From: Tatumella punctata
GTDB lineage: Bacteria > Pseudomonadota > Gammaproteobacteria > Enterobacterales > Enterobacteriaceae
Direction of reading: 5' to 3'
NCBI RefSeq assembly: GCF_039523735.1
Contig: NZ_BAAAFW010000095.1
Span: 147,897 to 211,896, forward strand
Length of the DNA: 64,000 nucleotides
The notes under the pieces are model-generated. The model searched no databases. It was not told the origin of the DNA and worked only from the letters and a program-made list of their open reading frames with translations. Positions 54,297 through 62,556 of the stretch are shown here, one piece after another. A program made the position numbers and the translations under genes. Every line of letters begins with the position of its first letter. Positions within the stretch are counted from its first letter, which is position 1.

Positions 54297-55952
54297 TTAC
54301 TGTGGTGACGGTAGCGGGGAGTTTGCTTTCTGTTGTGCTGATGCCATTTTGTCTGCAGCGGTGGCTATATTCGGCGCTGCCTGAACAAGATTGGCTAACT
54401 GCTGTTGTTGTGCCTGTGCCGCTTTCATGTCCTGCTCTTCTGATTCGGTCAGGAGCAGAGTTTTAGGCATGCCATTGATATCAGCCAGGTCACGCAGTGT
54501 GTCACCGGCTTTGACAACCTGCATAACTGACGGGTCGAACTGAGCCAGAGATGAGGCGATTTGCAGTGTCTGCAATATTCCGGTGCCTTCATCTGACCTC
54601 TGAAGCCTGACCAGCGGAGACTGATACTCGATGTCGTACTCTGCGCCGGCATTAATCAGTTGCTGTGGTGGGTCAGGGAACAGTCCGTTACGGGCACAGA
54701 TATCTACTTCACGAAGAATCATTGGCCCGAGCTGCTCTGACATGATGCGGCCCATCGTTGGCGCAAGTAGCTGGCCTTTTTCCTGAGCACGCAACATAGC
54801 TTCTGTCGCTGTCATCTCAGGGTTCTGGACAAGAATCTGGAACAGCGTCACCAGGAAGACGTCATTAATCAGCTGGCGTTTCTGGTCCATCATTTCCTGT
54901 CCCAGCGACGGCTGAGCGCCAGTCTGGAATGGGATAGCTTTCGCTGCACCGGTTGATGACACACCACCAGGATTAATAGCGCCTGGTGTCATGTTAAACC
55001 GCTCAAGCAACCCATCATCAGCAACAAGAACCGGCGGCCGGTTAGCAAGTTGCGCGCCAATCAGCGTCTCCTTGTTCATCTCGTTCAGGACTTTGATGTC
55101 AGGCAATGCTGTCATACCCGGTCCGCGACCATATGTCTCGCCTGGTGATTTATAGTACCTGGCGATACAGTACGGCATGGTGTGATAACCGCCCTGCTGG
55201 ACTATCTTGCGACCTTCTTTTGTCAGGTAATAAGACGCCCACGGCATTCCTGTGTGGTCCTGTTTCGGTTCACCGGCATCAGTGAACTGAATTTCATCAT
55301 TCGGACAGACACGGTGAATGAACTCAAATTTATTCAGCGGATTATGCTCTGAGGCGCGTTGAATGCTTTCAGGCAGGTTTTCTTTGCCAAACTGCTGCAC
55401 TGCCTGACGGGCACTGAGTTTGAACTTGCGGTGAACGAGGTCAACGATACCCTGATAGTTTTCCTCGAAATAAATCTCACGCATGTGATAGCAGATATAC
55501 CGTGTACCTTTGCCCGGGATTTCATCCACATAAACGCATCCGTTACCGAACGCACCAATACTCACATAGTTCTCACTCTGCTGATTCGCAAAGTTGGCCA
55601 GCGGTGAATAACGCACACGGAATAAGACTTTTGTGCAGGCTTCGAAATATTCCTGCACTTCCGTGTCATCGGCGAACTTCTCATTGTTCAGTGCGTGCCA
55701 TTGTTGTGTGCGTGGTGTGACAACAGATTCCACAGCAGCAGCAAAACGCTCCAGCGCGAGAATAGGCGTCGAGTCGATAGCCTTTTCCGACTTCTTCTGG
55801 CCGTTACGTATCTCACCTTTGAAGTCAGCACCACGTGGCAGACATCTTTCAGCAACTTCCTGCCAGTGCTGCTCCCAGGGTGACCGGCTGGTTTCCATCG
55901 ACTGCTGTTCACGTAATATCTGACTAATCAGGCTGTCGTTCTCATCTGCCAT
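54297..55952 (-). CDS. Portal protein (head-tail connector)
   Basis: The 551-residue protein is a podovirus portal: N-terminal RSPWEQHWQEVAERCLPRGADF, clip/wing region MREIYFEENYQGIVDLVHRKF, stem GRGPGMTALPDIKVLNEMNK and a Gln-rich crown. The ATG at 55952 has AGGTGG five bases upstream and is chosen over the GTG at 55961. It overlaps no neighbour on this start. Confidence 0.9.
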   Translation of the reverse strand: MADENDSLISQILREQQSMETSRSPWEQHWQEVAERCLPRGADFKGEIRNGQKKSEKAIDSTPILALERFAAAVESVVTPRTQQWHALNNEKFADDTEVQEYFEACTKVLFRVRYSPLANFANQQSENYVSIGAFGNGCVYVDEIPGKGTRYICYHMREIYFEENYQGIVDLVHRKFKLSARQAVQQFGKENLPESIQRASEHNPLNKFEFIHRVCPNDEIQFTDAGEPKQDHTGMPWASYYLTKEGRKIVQQGGYHTMPYCIARYYKSPGETYGRGPGMTALPDIKVLNEMNKETLIGAQLANRPPVLVADDGLLERFNMTPGAINPGGVSSTGAAKAIPFQTGAQPSLGQEMMDQKRQLINDVFLVTLFQILVQNPEMTATEAMLRAQEKGQLLAPTMGRIMSEQLGPMILREVDICARNGLFPDPPQQLINAGAEYDIEYQSPLVRLQRSDEGTGILQTLQIASSLAQFDPSVMQVVKAGDTLRDLADINGMPKTLLLTESEEQDMKAAQAQQQQLANLVQAAPNIATAADKMASAQQKANSPLPSPQ

Positions 55953-55953
55953 G

Positions 55954-56181
55954 TTAACCACCTAACAGAGTTTTCTGCCCTGAGCTTGTTGCACCTACAT
56001 TCGCAGAACCGGCGGAGCCATTTGACAGGTTTGCATTAACACCCTGCCGCTGGCGCTGTCGTAGCAGATCATCTGCCTGTGAGATAGTTGCGTCCTGATT
56101 TACTGCTGTAGGAGTATTCACCGATACAGTGCCGGTGTTCATGCCGAGGATTGAACCCACGGCCTTTGCGACTTCCGCCAT
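55954..56181 (-). CDS. Hypothetical small head-completion-type protein
   Basis: A 75-residue protein (MAEVAKAVGSILGMNTGTVS...) rich in Asn, Ser, Gly and Gln, between terminase and portal. Its sequence has no recognised domain. The ATG at 56181, preceded by GGGTG, is preferred over the GTG at 56190. It ends one base before the portal start. Confidence 0.68.
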   Translation of the reverse strand: MAEVAKAVGSILGMNTGTVSVNTPTAVNQDATISQADDLLRQRQRQGVNANLSNGSAGSANVGATSSGQKTLLGG

Positions 56182-56186
56182 AATAG

Positions 56187-57632
56187 TCACCCGAATAAGT
56201 TGTAATCTGTGTTTGCGTATTGCTGAGTTTTGCGAGGGGATTTGATCTGATACATCTGACGGGCTGAACGCCGCATCATGTATGCGTAACGAACGGCATC
56301 AAGAACATCGTCGTTTGTTTTAACTATCTTCCCGTGTTCGTCACGGTGGTACATGCGGAACTCTTCGAAGAAGTCCACGCAGGTGCTGAATACTTTAAAT
56401 TTGCCATCAAGCATCCGTTCACGGATTTCATGAATGCCCGGCTCGACCTTGTTACCACCATCCGGCCATGTTGCGTGTTCATCAAGCATCCTGAATCCTT
56501 CGGCACGGTATTGTTCTTTGAGTTGCTGACCGCCACCTTTTTCATGCTGATGACCATCGTGCGGCCACGCCACAGGGACGTCTTTCGCCCATGGTTTAAC
56601 AAGCCGCCACGCTTCATCAGCTTTCTTCTCCCTGGCTTTCCAGACTCTGGCGAGATAGATCACATCAGCATCACGGTCTTCCCATAGCTGAATATGTGAC
56701 TGTGGGTGATCCCAACCGAAGTCCTGTCCGTCTATCACGAAGAAGTGATCCGGACACTGGAAAGGTTCACAGGTAATCAGATCGTCAGCAATATCGTAAA
56801 TGCGGCCATGTCCAAGCATTGGAATCCCTTTTGTTCGCATATCACGTTGATGTGCAGGGAACGAGGCAAGAAGCTCAGTCTTAACCTTTTCGCTCAGATG
56901 TGGCGCATCATCCCAGCCGACATTCATGCAGGTTTGCGCCGGACTTGGATTGTCCATGAACCCGATAACGAGCTCGGTACGTCCGTTTTCTGGCGTAAAT
57001 GTCAGGATGCCACGACCACCATTACCGTTATCACCGGTAGCGGTACGTGTCAGTACCTGTGGAAAAATGTCAGGGTCTTTCGGTTCTTCATCGATATGAA
57101 ACCAATCGACGCTGTCACCCATCAGTGCATGCTGGCCCTGTGAATATGACCAGAACTGAATCTTTGCTGTGCCGCCTGATTTATGCCTGATGTAAACAGA
57201 GCGAACTGCATTCGGTGTGCCGGTCATTGCTTCAACACTGATAATCAATTCACCCGGTATCAATCCACCTACCCAGCCGTCATCAGTCTTTCTGCCGATG
57301 ATTGGCGTCTGCAAAAGGTCGCGGCACTTCTCACCGGAGTAACCGAGCACCCAAATCAGCGGCGGATGATCGAACTTGTGCCCTGCCCATCCCTCAGGGT
57401 AATCACCCATCGCGTGAATAGCATCGATATAGGTTGCTGTTTCGGTTTTACCTACGCGGTTTGCGGCAATGAGAGCTGACTGGGAATATTCTTTGGTGCT
57501 GGCTATGAAGCGTTTTTGCCACGGGTGACGCGTCTGATAGAAGGTTTTATACCGGTAAACACTTTCCCTGCGTTTCTTTTCTTCAAGGAGCTTTACCAGC
57601 TCAATCTTTTCCTCCCGGCTGAGATTGTGCAT
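56187..57632 (-). CDS. Terminase large subunit
   Basis: The 481-residue TerL has an ATPase domain with a Walker-A-like NRVGKTE (lysine 62) and a C-terminal RNase H-like nuclease domain (FVIDGQDFGWDHPQSHI with the first acidic residue, later TNDDVLDAVRYAYMM). It packages DNA into the prohead. It overlaps terS by 32 bases. Confidence 0.93.
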   Translation of the reverse strand: MHNLSREEKIELVKLLEEKKRRESVYRYKTFYQTRHPWQKRFIASTKEYSQSALIAANRVGKTETATYIDAIHAMGDYPEGWAGHKFDHPPLIWVLGYSGEKCRDLLQTPIIGRKTDDGWVGGLIPGELIISVEAMTGTPNAVRSVYIRHKSGGTAKIQFWSYSQGQHALMGDSVDWFHIDEEPKDPDIFPQVLTRTATGDNGNGGRGILTFTPENGRTELVIGFMDNPSPAQTCMNVGWDDAPHLSEKVKTELLASFPAHQRDMRTKGIPMLGHGRIYDIADDLITCEPFQCPDHFFVIDGQDFGWDHPQSHIQLWEDRDADVIYLARVWKAREKKADEAWRLVKPWAKDVPVAWPHDGHQHEKGGGQQLKEQYRAEGFRMLDEHATWPDGGNKVEPGIHEIRERMLDGKFKVFSTCVDFFEEFRMYHRDEHGKIVKTNDDVLDAVRYAYMMRRSARQMYQIKSPRKTQQYANTDYNLFG

Positions 57633-58086
57633 TGGTTAACTCCTGTAGCCGTGCATCCAGCTCTGCGTCAGTCAGATCAGTAATAGTGATACTTTGTTCG
57701 TGCTGGATTTTGTCGCCATAACGTTTAGGGGCGAGTTTCGAGGCATACCATTTTCTGGCATCGACGCGCAGACGTGATCTGGCAACGCGCTCATGGTTGG
57801 TTTGCTCGCGTCCATCTTCATCAACGATTACGTCACCGCTGCTGTCGTCGGCGATTTCAATGATTTCTTCTGCCAGCAATTCGGCCTGAATCTCGCGTGC
57901 GCGTGCGTACTGTTGCATAAAGTCTTCATGCCTCTGCAACCAGTTCATTACAGTGCGGATAGCAGGCATGCCCGGACGCTTACAGATTGAGCGAAGACTT
58001 TCGCCCAACATGAGCAGATTACAGATGTCTTCAGCTACTTCTGGAAGGTAGTCAGTCGGGCGGCCGATTTTCTTTTCAGTCGCCAT
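57601..58086 (-). CDS. Terminase small subunit
   Basis: The 161-residue protein shows the TerS N-terminal helix-turn-helix region (GRPTDYLPEVAEDICNLLM, IRTVMNWLQRHEDFMQQYA) and the C-terminal RLRVDARKWYASKLAPKRYGD block. It recognises the packaging start. It is the first gene of the head operon. Confidence 0.9.
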   Translation of the reverse strand: MATEKKIGRPTDYLPEVAEDICNLLMLGESLRSICKRPGMPAIRTVMNWLQRHEDFMQQYARAREIQAELLAEEIIEIADDSSGDVIVDEDGREQTNHERVARSRLRVDARKWYASKLAPKRYGDKIQHEQSITITDLTDAELDARLQELTNAQSQPGGKD

Positions 58087-58162
58087 AAATATCTCTTTAG
58101 ATTTTTGGTCAGTTGATCAATGCTGTTTTAGCAAGCAGTCAATCTAATGAAAGGATTTAAAG

Positions 58163-58369
58163 ATGGATGAAGAAGTTATTACCAGGCTTATGGCACTAGC
58201 AACCCACAGAAGCGCAACTGTAGCAACTGCCGCCATTTACGCACTTGGGGAGTCAGCCCCTACTGCCACGCATATCATCAAGCTGCTTTTGGATATAACT
58301 GAAAGTAACTCCGCCGAGAGAGTGTCTGCTGCTGCGAAGGCGCTGGGCAGGATATTCAGGAATCGATAA
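58163..58369 (+). CDS. Small HEAT-repeat-like protein, moron candidate
   Basis: The 68-residue protein is made of two HEAT-like helical hairpins (RSATVATAAIYALGESAPTAT; ERVSAAAKALGRIF). AAAGGA lies seven bases before its ATG. It runs against the late operon between lysis and terminase genes, so it is probably expressed independently in the lysogen. A moderate hairpin, GAGGCCA/TGGCCTC (58388-58394, 58401-58407), lies after it. Confidence 0.68.
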   Translation: MDEEVITRLMALATHRSATVATAAIYALGESAPTATHIIKLLLDITESNSAERVSAAAKALGRIFRNR

Positions 58370-58387
58370 GTATTAATAACCACAATC

Positions 58388-58407
58388 GAGGCCACCGCAA
58401 TGGCCTC
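58388..58407 (+). terminator. Hairpin after the HEAT-like gene
   Basis: GAGGCCA (58388-58394) and TGGCCTC (58401-58407) form a 7-bp stem 18 bases past the stop, followed by a mildly T-rich stretch. It may also stop minus-strand readthrough. Confidence 0.5.
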
Positions 58408-58415
58408 TGTTCTGA

Positions 58416-58718
58416 TTACTTCCCGGGATTTACGATTTTGATGGCAGCGTCGATAAGCTCATCAATTACCAGATGTGCACTGGTACCGGCAGCAGCGACC
58501 AGTTTCTTCAGTTGTTCCGCTACCAGTTCGACTTCTGAGTAAATCTTTTCGCCTGCTGTTTCGGTAGTTGCTGGTTGTACGGTTTCTGCCGCCGCCGGTT
58601 GATCTACGGCTGATTGTGCTGCCGCGTCTGCTACTGCGGTATCAGTTACGGATTGATCTGACATTTTGGTTTCCTGTTTTGTGGTGAGCCATTGCCAGGC
58701 TCGTTTTAAAATATTCAT
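58416..58718 (-). CDS. Hypothetical phage protein after the spanin genes
   Basis: A 100-residue protein with a basic tryptophan-containing N-terminus (NILKRAWQWLTTKQ), a long Ala/Thr/Gln-rich linker and a helical acidic C-terminal half. GGAG precedes the start by five bases, and the ATG overlaps the Rz1 stop. The role is unknown. Confidence 0.65.
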   Translation of the reverse strand: MNILKRAWQWLTTKQETKMSDQSVTDTAVADAAAQSAVDQPAAAETVQPATTETAGEKIYSEVELVAEQLKKLVAAAGTSAHLVIDELIDAAIKIVNPGK

Positions 58719-58951
58719 TTAGGCTCCCCGCACAACTTCACCCATAAATCGTTATGGTCATTGATGGCACGGACAGTTCGGATATCCATCACATCAGCAT
58801 CTTTGCCGTGCGTACGGATTACAGAGTCCTGAGTGCACAGTGAATCAATGGTTTTGACGGGTGCGTTAATCGTCGGAGTTGAATTGTGATTTCCGCAGCT
58901 TGTCACGAGCAGCGGCATCACTAAGAGAAGCATTGCTTTGTTTAATGTCAT
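58715..58951 (-). CDS. Outer-membrane spanin subunit, Rz1-like lipoprotein
   Basis: The 78-residue protein has a lipoprotein signal ending LLVTSCGN, so it would be anchored to the outer membrane after lipidation at that cysteine. It overlaps the Rz-like frame by 86 bases in another phase, the typical Rz/Rz1 arrangement. Spanins fuse inner and outer membranes in the last lysis step. Confidence 0.8.
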   Translation of the reverse strand: MTLNKAMLLLVMPLLVTSCGNHNSTPTINAPVKTIDSLCTQDSVIRTHGKDADVMDIRTVRAINDHNDLWVKLCGEPK

Positions 58952-59162
58952 TGGCCTTTACCGTGTTGTATGCCTGCTGTTTTGCCACAGTGGCGACCTG
59001 TTCAGATTGAACCTCTGCCGCCTTTACATCGGCTTTTGCCTGAGTCTGGACATTGCCGACCTTCTTACCGCCGAAGTAACTTGCAGCGATTGCAGCAGCT
59101 ATGCCGCCGACAGCAGCCAGCCATTTCCAGCCGCCGGACAGAAGAGAGAGAATTGTGGTCAT
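58866..59162 (-). CDS. Inner-membrane spanin subunit, Rz-like
   Basis: The 98-residue protein has one N-terminal membrane helix (WLAAVGGIAAAIAASYFGG) followed by a charged, Ala/Gln-rich coiled-coil-like periplasmic part (VQSEQVATVAKQQAYN). It overlaps the upstream membrane gene by four bases and Rz1 by 86 bases. It is shorter than lambda Rz. Confidence 0.75.
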   Translation of the reverse strand: MTTILSLLSGGWKWLAAVGGIAAAIAASYFGGKKVGNVQTQAKADVKAAEVQSEQVATVAKQQAYNTVKANDIKQSNASLSDAAARDKLRKSQFNSDD

Positions 59163-59503
59163 TGTTCACTCCTGATTTCGTCTGCTCGGGCTTTTAGCCG
59201 CGGTTGTCTGACATACTGAGATACGACAGCCAGACCCATCATTGCGGGACTGATGTATCCGAGGATGTGCGGGGGAATGTAGCTTTTCAGGTCAGGCGGT
59301 AATGTGTTCCAGGCATTCAGGGCAGCATCGGGGAACTGCATCATGATTGCCCCTACTCCGGCACCGGCAGCACCGAGCCAGACTGACCAGGTTTTCCAGA
59401 GCAGCTTTGCGTGAGCCACAAATTCCAGGCTGGTGTACTTGCGGATGAGCAGTAACGCGATGATGGCCGCGATAACAATCAGCGGCAGAGTGAGGAAAAT
59501 CAT
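59159..59503 (-). CDS. Putative second holin or holin-like membrane protein
   Basis: The 114-residue protein has two or three hydrophobic segments (LTLPLIVIAAIIALLLI, WSVWLGAAGAGVGAIMM, LGYISPAMMGLAVVSQYV). It lies between endolysin and spanins, overlapping both by four bases. It may be a holin, antiholin or pinholin partner of the upstream holin. Confidence 0.68.
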   Translation of the reverse strand: MIFLTLPLIVIAAIIALLLIRKYTSLEFVAHAKLLWKTWSVWLGAAGAGVGAIMMQFPDAALNAWNTLPPDLKSYIPPHILGYISPAMMGLAVVSQYVRQPRLKARADEIRSEQ

Positions 59504-60042
59504 AAGCTCACCCTGTTTGACAGCCAGCCAAATTCGAAAGTCTCATTTGCCGGTCGCTGCTCCGCCAGGACGATATACTGAGCACCCTGCAGGCAGTTCA
59601 GCGCTTTGAGCATTACCGTTGTTCCGGTGTTTCCCCGGGCAGACAGATATGCCCGTAATGCTGAAATGGTACGCGGTCCTATCTGTCCATCGGCCAGAAT
59701 ATCCGGATACATCGTTGCCTGATTGTTCATGACATTCAGACTGCGCTGCAGAAATTTAGCAGCAACTGATGGCCCCATGTTCACGCCCGTATCACACAGC
59801 TCAGCAGCAATATCTGATGAAAGCTGCGCTACCTGATCGAACCGTGGGCCCGTCCAGTAATCGGCCGTCAGAATAGCCAGCGCCTGGTCACGGGTGAGAT
59901 TTCGCATATCACCGGTATAACCGTGCGCCCTTGCCGTTGCCTGGGTAATTCCCCAGTTCGTCGGCCCACCCGAATCATTCGGGTTATTCACGTAACCACC
60001 CTCCTTGCCGAGGATGCTGTTAAAAATGTCGTCTTTAGTCAT
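59500..60042 (-). CDS. Endolysin, GH108-type lysozyme
   Basis: The 180-residue protein starts ILGKEGGYVNNPNDSGGPTN with catalytic Glu14, the GH108 signature, and has the C-terminal peptidoglycan-binding block DGQIGPRTISALRAYL. No signal peptide is seen, so a holin must release it. It overlaps the holin gene by four bases. Confidence 0.9.
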   Translation of the reverse strand: MTKDDIFNSILGKEGGYVNNPNDSGGPTNWGITQATARAHGYTGDMRNLTRDQALAILTADYWTGPRFDQVAQLSSDIAAELCDTGVNMGPSVAAKFLQRSLNVMNNQATMYPDILADGQIGPRTISALRAYLSARGNTGTTVMLKALNCLQGAQYIVLAEQRPANETFEFGWLSNRVSL

Positions 60043-60350
60043 GCTTTAGCCCCTGTAAAACGATCCCAAAAATAAGTCAGTGCAACTGATCCCATTGAGC
60101 CGCTGATACCGGCTGCAAACAGAACCCAGTACAGTGATAACCCAGAATCGATACTTATCAGGCCTGAAAGAATTCCTGTGAAACCGGACACAACAATTTG
60201 TGCCAGAGCGTTGGCCCAGCTCCATGTGGCTTTGTTCTTTTGAATGTCGACAAGGTATCGAACTAAACCGCCCCAGCAGGCCAGGCCGAGCACGATTAGC
60301 CACGACACACCTGTACCGCTGTTCGGGTCGTTTGGATTCATTCGTTTCAT
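60039..60350 (-). CDS. Holin
   Basis: The 103-residue protein has three hydrophobic segments (SWLIVLGLACWGGLVRYL, IVVSGFTGILSGLIS, LYWVLFAAGISGSMGSVALTYF) and a charged C-terminus, similar to LydA-type phage holins. GGAGG lies seven bases before the ATG at 60350. It starts the lysis cassette after the probable late promoter. Confidence 0.8.
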   Translation of the reverse strand: MKRMNPNDPNSGTGVSWLIVLGLACWGGLVRYLVDIQKNKATWSWANALAQIVVSGFTGILSGLISIDSGLSLYWVLFAAGISGSMGSVALTYFWDRFTGAKA

Positions 60351-60499
60351 CTCACACCTCCTGTCTGGCAGGTGCTGTTGTGGAAAAGGGATTCACCCGC
60401 TGCCGTTAACGCTACAGTCAGAGAGGATGTTTTAACGGGTCGTCGATTGGCAGAGGGTGAAATTTATGTTGAATTAATCAAAGGCGTGTTATAGCTAAT

Positions 60500-60838
60500 A
60501 TGGCAAATACATCATTTTTTTCTGCGCCAAGTGCTGGCTCAATTAGCCAAGAGGATAGACATTTGACAGATTTGCTTAATTTTAACGATTTATCCCAACT
60601 GGCCAATAAGGCTTGTTATTTTTTTTCGGCAAACGAATTGGTAGGGGGAAATGTATTAAAGCTTTATACATCAGATGGTTTAGTTGCTTACAAATTCATC
60701 TCATCATTAGGAAAGTTTTTTGAATTAAATCCACCATCCAGTGATGAATCATGGCTGACATTAAGCAGATTAACTTTGCTGGATGATATTAAACTGGCTG
60801 AAACAGCTCATCTATTTTATAGAAAAACTGGATTTTGA
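60500..60838 (+). CDS. Hypothetical protein, moron candidate between Q and holin
   Basis: The 112-residue A+T-rich gene (MANTSFFSAPSAGSISQEDR...) runs against the lysis operon. The protein is probably soluble with mixed helices and strands; no family is recognised. The ribosome-binding site is weak. It lies in the leader downstream of the late promoter, where a lysogen-expressed gene can sit without disturbing late genes. Confidence 0.6.
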   Translation: MANTSFFSAPSAGSISQEDRHLTDLLNFNDLSQLANKACYFFSANELVGGNVLKLYTSDGLVAYKFISSLGKFFELNPPSSDESWLTLSRLTLLDDIKLAETAHLFYRKTGF

Positions 60839-60847
60839 TAAGGATAT

Positions 60848-60874
60848 AAAAAAAGGCCCGCAATCTGCGAGCCC
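60848..60874 (-). terminator. Late-leader terminator (tR'-like)
   Basis: The stem GGCCCGCA (60855-60862) and TGCGAGCC (60866-60873), with one mismatch, is followed on the minus strand by a run of seven T. It lies about 50 bases downstream of the putative late promoter, as tR' does in lambdoid phages. Confidence 0.82.
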
Positions 60875-60921
60875 TTCGAATTTGACTGGATGGAAAGCAT
60901 AAAATCCCACCATTGGTGTCA

Positions 60922-60950
60922 AATCTACCCAAAAAGGTGTAATTGGTCAA
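60922..60950 (-). promoter_or_regulatory. Putative late promoter pR'
   Basis: On the minus strand TTGACC (60945-60950) and TAGATT (60922-60927) are separated by 17 bases. This lies just after the Q gene and just before the terminator, the position of pR'. A second TTGACA follows the -10 closely and may be part of the pause region. It is inferred as the Q-controlled promoter of lysis and head genes. Confidence 0.75.
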
Positions 60951-60975
60951 GAGCAATCGTTTGGGTTGCTCTATT

Positions 60976-61599
60976 TTACTCGAATGAGGTTGTAACGAGC
61001 CGCAACATGCTATTTGCGTGGCTCTCTGATTTATCCAGTTCGGTGATTAGCGAGTCATAAAACTGACTTACGCCTCGTTTCCACTGGTCAGCGGATAATG
61101 CATAAGCAACCCCACGATATACAGCCCGCCCTGGTAGCTTTGAATAACCATTCCCAGAACACCGGTTGCACTCCTTTTCCGTGAACACCCCACTCGCCTC
61201 CGTTCTCTCCCGGTCACATGCCCTTCCCGTTCCGTGGCAATCCTTACATCTGGCCCCGGGCGTAGCCGCTGATCGTGACCATGAGGCAAATGCGAAAGTT
61301 GCGAGAGTTTGCACAACTTTTCCCTTAATCTTGGTTTCAAGCTTGCGCAAGGCTGCCACCTTGTCGCAGTGCTTTAATCCGTGTTGTGTCAGTAACTGAA
61401 TTGCCTTTCGTTTGTCGTTCTCACTCAGATCCATTTTGCCGCTGAAAGCTGTGAATCCGAGTGGTGAACGACTCTGCACCATCCCAAATGCGCCCATAAC
61501 ATCAGTGCCGGTTAATGCCTCTGATGCGGTTGCCCGTGGGGAGTCGGTGAATTGCGGGGATTTCGGGCTGTGAAACTTAACTGTATTTTCGAGATTCAT
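60976..61599 (-). CDS. Phage antitermination protein Q
   Basis: The 207-residue protein carries the zinc-finger-like CKDCHGTG...CNRCSGNG pair and the following SKLPGRAVYRGVAYALS, typical of the 82/P22-type Q family. Q allows RNA polymerase at pR' to pass terminators. GGAGGAAGA directly precedes the ATG at 61599, so the longer frame from 61620 is rejected. The next downstream element is the putative pR'. Confidence 0.9.
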   Translation of the reverse strand: MNLENTVKFHSPKSPQFTDSPRATASEALTGTDVMGAFGMVQSRSPLGFTAFSGKMDLSENDKRKAIQLLTQHGLKHCDKVAALRKLETKIKGKVVQTLATFAFASWSRSAATPGARCKDCHGTGRACDRERTEASGVFTEKECNRCSGNGYSKLPGRAVYRGVAYALSADQWKRGVSQFYDSLITELDKSESHANSMLRLVTTSFE

Positions 61600-61699
61600 T
61601 CTTCCTCCGGGGTGTGGCATCCCATGATTGCCAGTGAGCGGGTTTTACATCCGGAACTATCGGGGTGAAATGGTTGAGGAGTTTGGTTAGCCAGATCAT
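61577..61699 (-). CDS. Small hypothetical protein between NinG and Q
   Basis: A 40-residue frame starts MIWLTKLLNHFTPIVPD and has GGAGG with suitable spacing before its ATG. It overlaps the ninG stop (ATGA) and the Q start, so translation is probably coupled. No family is recognised. The tryptophan/proline-rich sequence does not look like a membrane protein. Confidence 0.7.
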   Translation of the reverse strand: MIWLTKLLNHFTPIVPDVKPAHWQSWDATPRRKNESRKYS

Positions 61700-62271
61700 G
61701 AATCCTCCCGCTGTTTAATCAGATCTCTGGTTTTCTTCCTGTAACGCACCCTGAGCAATTCCAGTTCTTCTCTGGTGTATCGGTGTGGCTCGTTGTTGTT
61801 TTCGAGCGCATCGACCCGCTCAAGCCCGATTTTGGCTATCAGATTGAGACGGTACGGGCCGATATTTCCGGAGTGGTGGGTATTACAGGCTGAACATTGG
61901 CTATGGCAGTTGTCCTCGTTGAAACGGAGGTGACTTGCCTTGGCCGTGGTCCGGTAGTGTCCGGCGTGATAACTGACAGCCGACCGGCTGCCGCAACTGA
62001 TACACACCTCCCCGTCCCGCGCCCGGATAAAGTCGTTAAAAGCCCGCTGGGTCATGTTCATCCAGTGGCTTAATGGCTTCAGGTCTGCTTTCCTCTCTCG
62101 GTGCGCTTTCCGATCGGCAATAGCCTGCCGCTCAGCCTGTTTGGCTGATTGGTGCTTGCTGTAGTGGATTGCGCAGGATGTTGAGCAGACTATTTGGGTG
62201 GTGGACCGAGGAGAGAATGTCGATTTACAGTGGCGGCAAGTTTTCGGTTTCGGCTTTTTCTGCCTGACCAT
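61696..62271 (-). CDS. ninG: Recombination protein NinG
   Basis: NinG (Rap) acts in phage recombination on branched DNA. The 191-residue protein has an N-terminal zinc-binding CRHCKSTFSPRSTTQIVCSTSC, a basic helix, and the conserved CISCGSRSAVSYHAGHY followed by NCHSQCSACNTHHSGN. GGGAGGT precedes two ATGs (62274, 62271); the second has better spacing. The frame starting at 62334 is rejected. Confidence 0.93.
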   Translation of the reverse strand: MVRQKKPKPKTCRHCKSTFSPRSTTQIVCSTSCAIHYSKHQSAKQAERQAIADRKAHRERKADLKPLSHWMNMTQRAFNDFIRARDGEVCISCGSRSAVSYHAGHYRTTAKASHLRFNEDNCHSQCSACNTHHSGNIGPYRLNLIAKIGLERVDALENNNEPHRYTREELELLRVRYRKKTRDLIKQREDS

Positions 62272-62392
62272 CATCACCTCCCAAATCATAAAAGTTCGGG
62301 CTCTTTGCGCTGTACAGTTCCTCGCATGAGTCACAGAGTTTCCCGTCAGTAGCAGGGAATCCGCAGGCTGTGCATTCAGTTTCTTTCGTCAT
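62225..62392 (-). CDS. NinF-like zinc-ribbon protein
   Basis: This 55-residue gene reads MTKETECTACGFPATDGKLC and then DSCEELYSAKSPN. Two CxxC pairs and the SPN tail match lambda NinF. GAGG lies five bases before the start. It overlaps the ninE stop (ATGA) and extends 47 bases into ninG. The function of NinF is unknown. Confidence 0.8.
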   Translation of the reverse strand: MTKETECTACGFPATDGKLCDSCEELYSAKSPNFYDLGGDDGQAEKAETENLPPL

Positions 62393-62556
62393 ATCCGCCT
62401 CATCCTCATGCAGTCATATTTCCGCTTACGCAGCCGATAGCCTGGGTCGTATGTAGTGACCTCAGATGCTGACGGGATTGGTTTGGGTTTATTGCGGGAG
62501 AGTGACGTAGGACGGAATATCAGGTTATCGAGAGCTTTCTGTGTCGGGCTTGCCAT
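62389..62556 (-). CDS. NinE-like protein
   Basis: A 55-residue basic protein with the lambda NinE signature SRNKPKPIP in MASPTQKALDNLIFRPTSL...SRNKPKPIPSASEVTTYDP. AGGAGGTCTG directly precedes the ATG at 62556. It overlaps ninH upstream and the NinF-like gene downstream. Confidence 0.8.
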   Translation of the reverse strand: MASPTQKALDNLIFRPTSLSRNKPKPIPSASEVTTYDPGYRLRKRKYDCMRMRRI

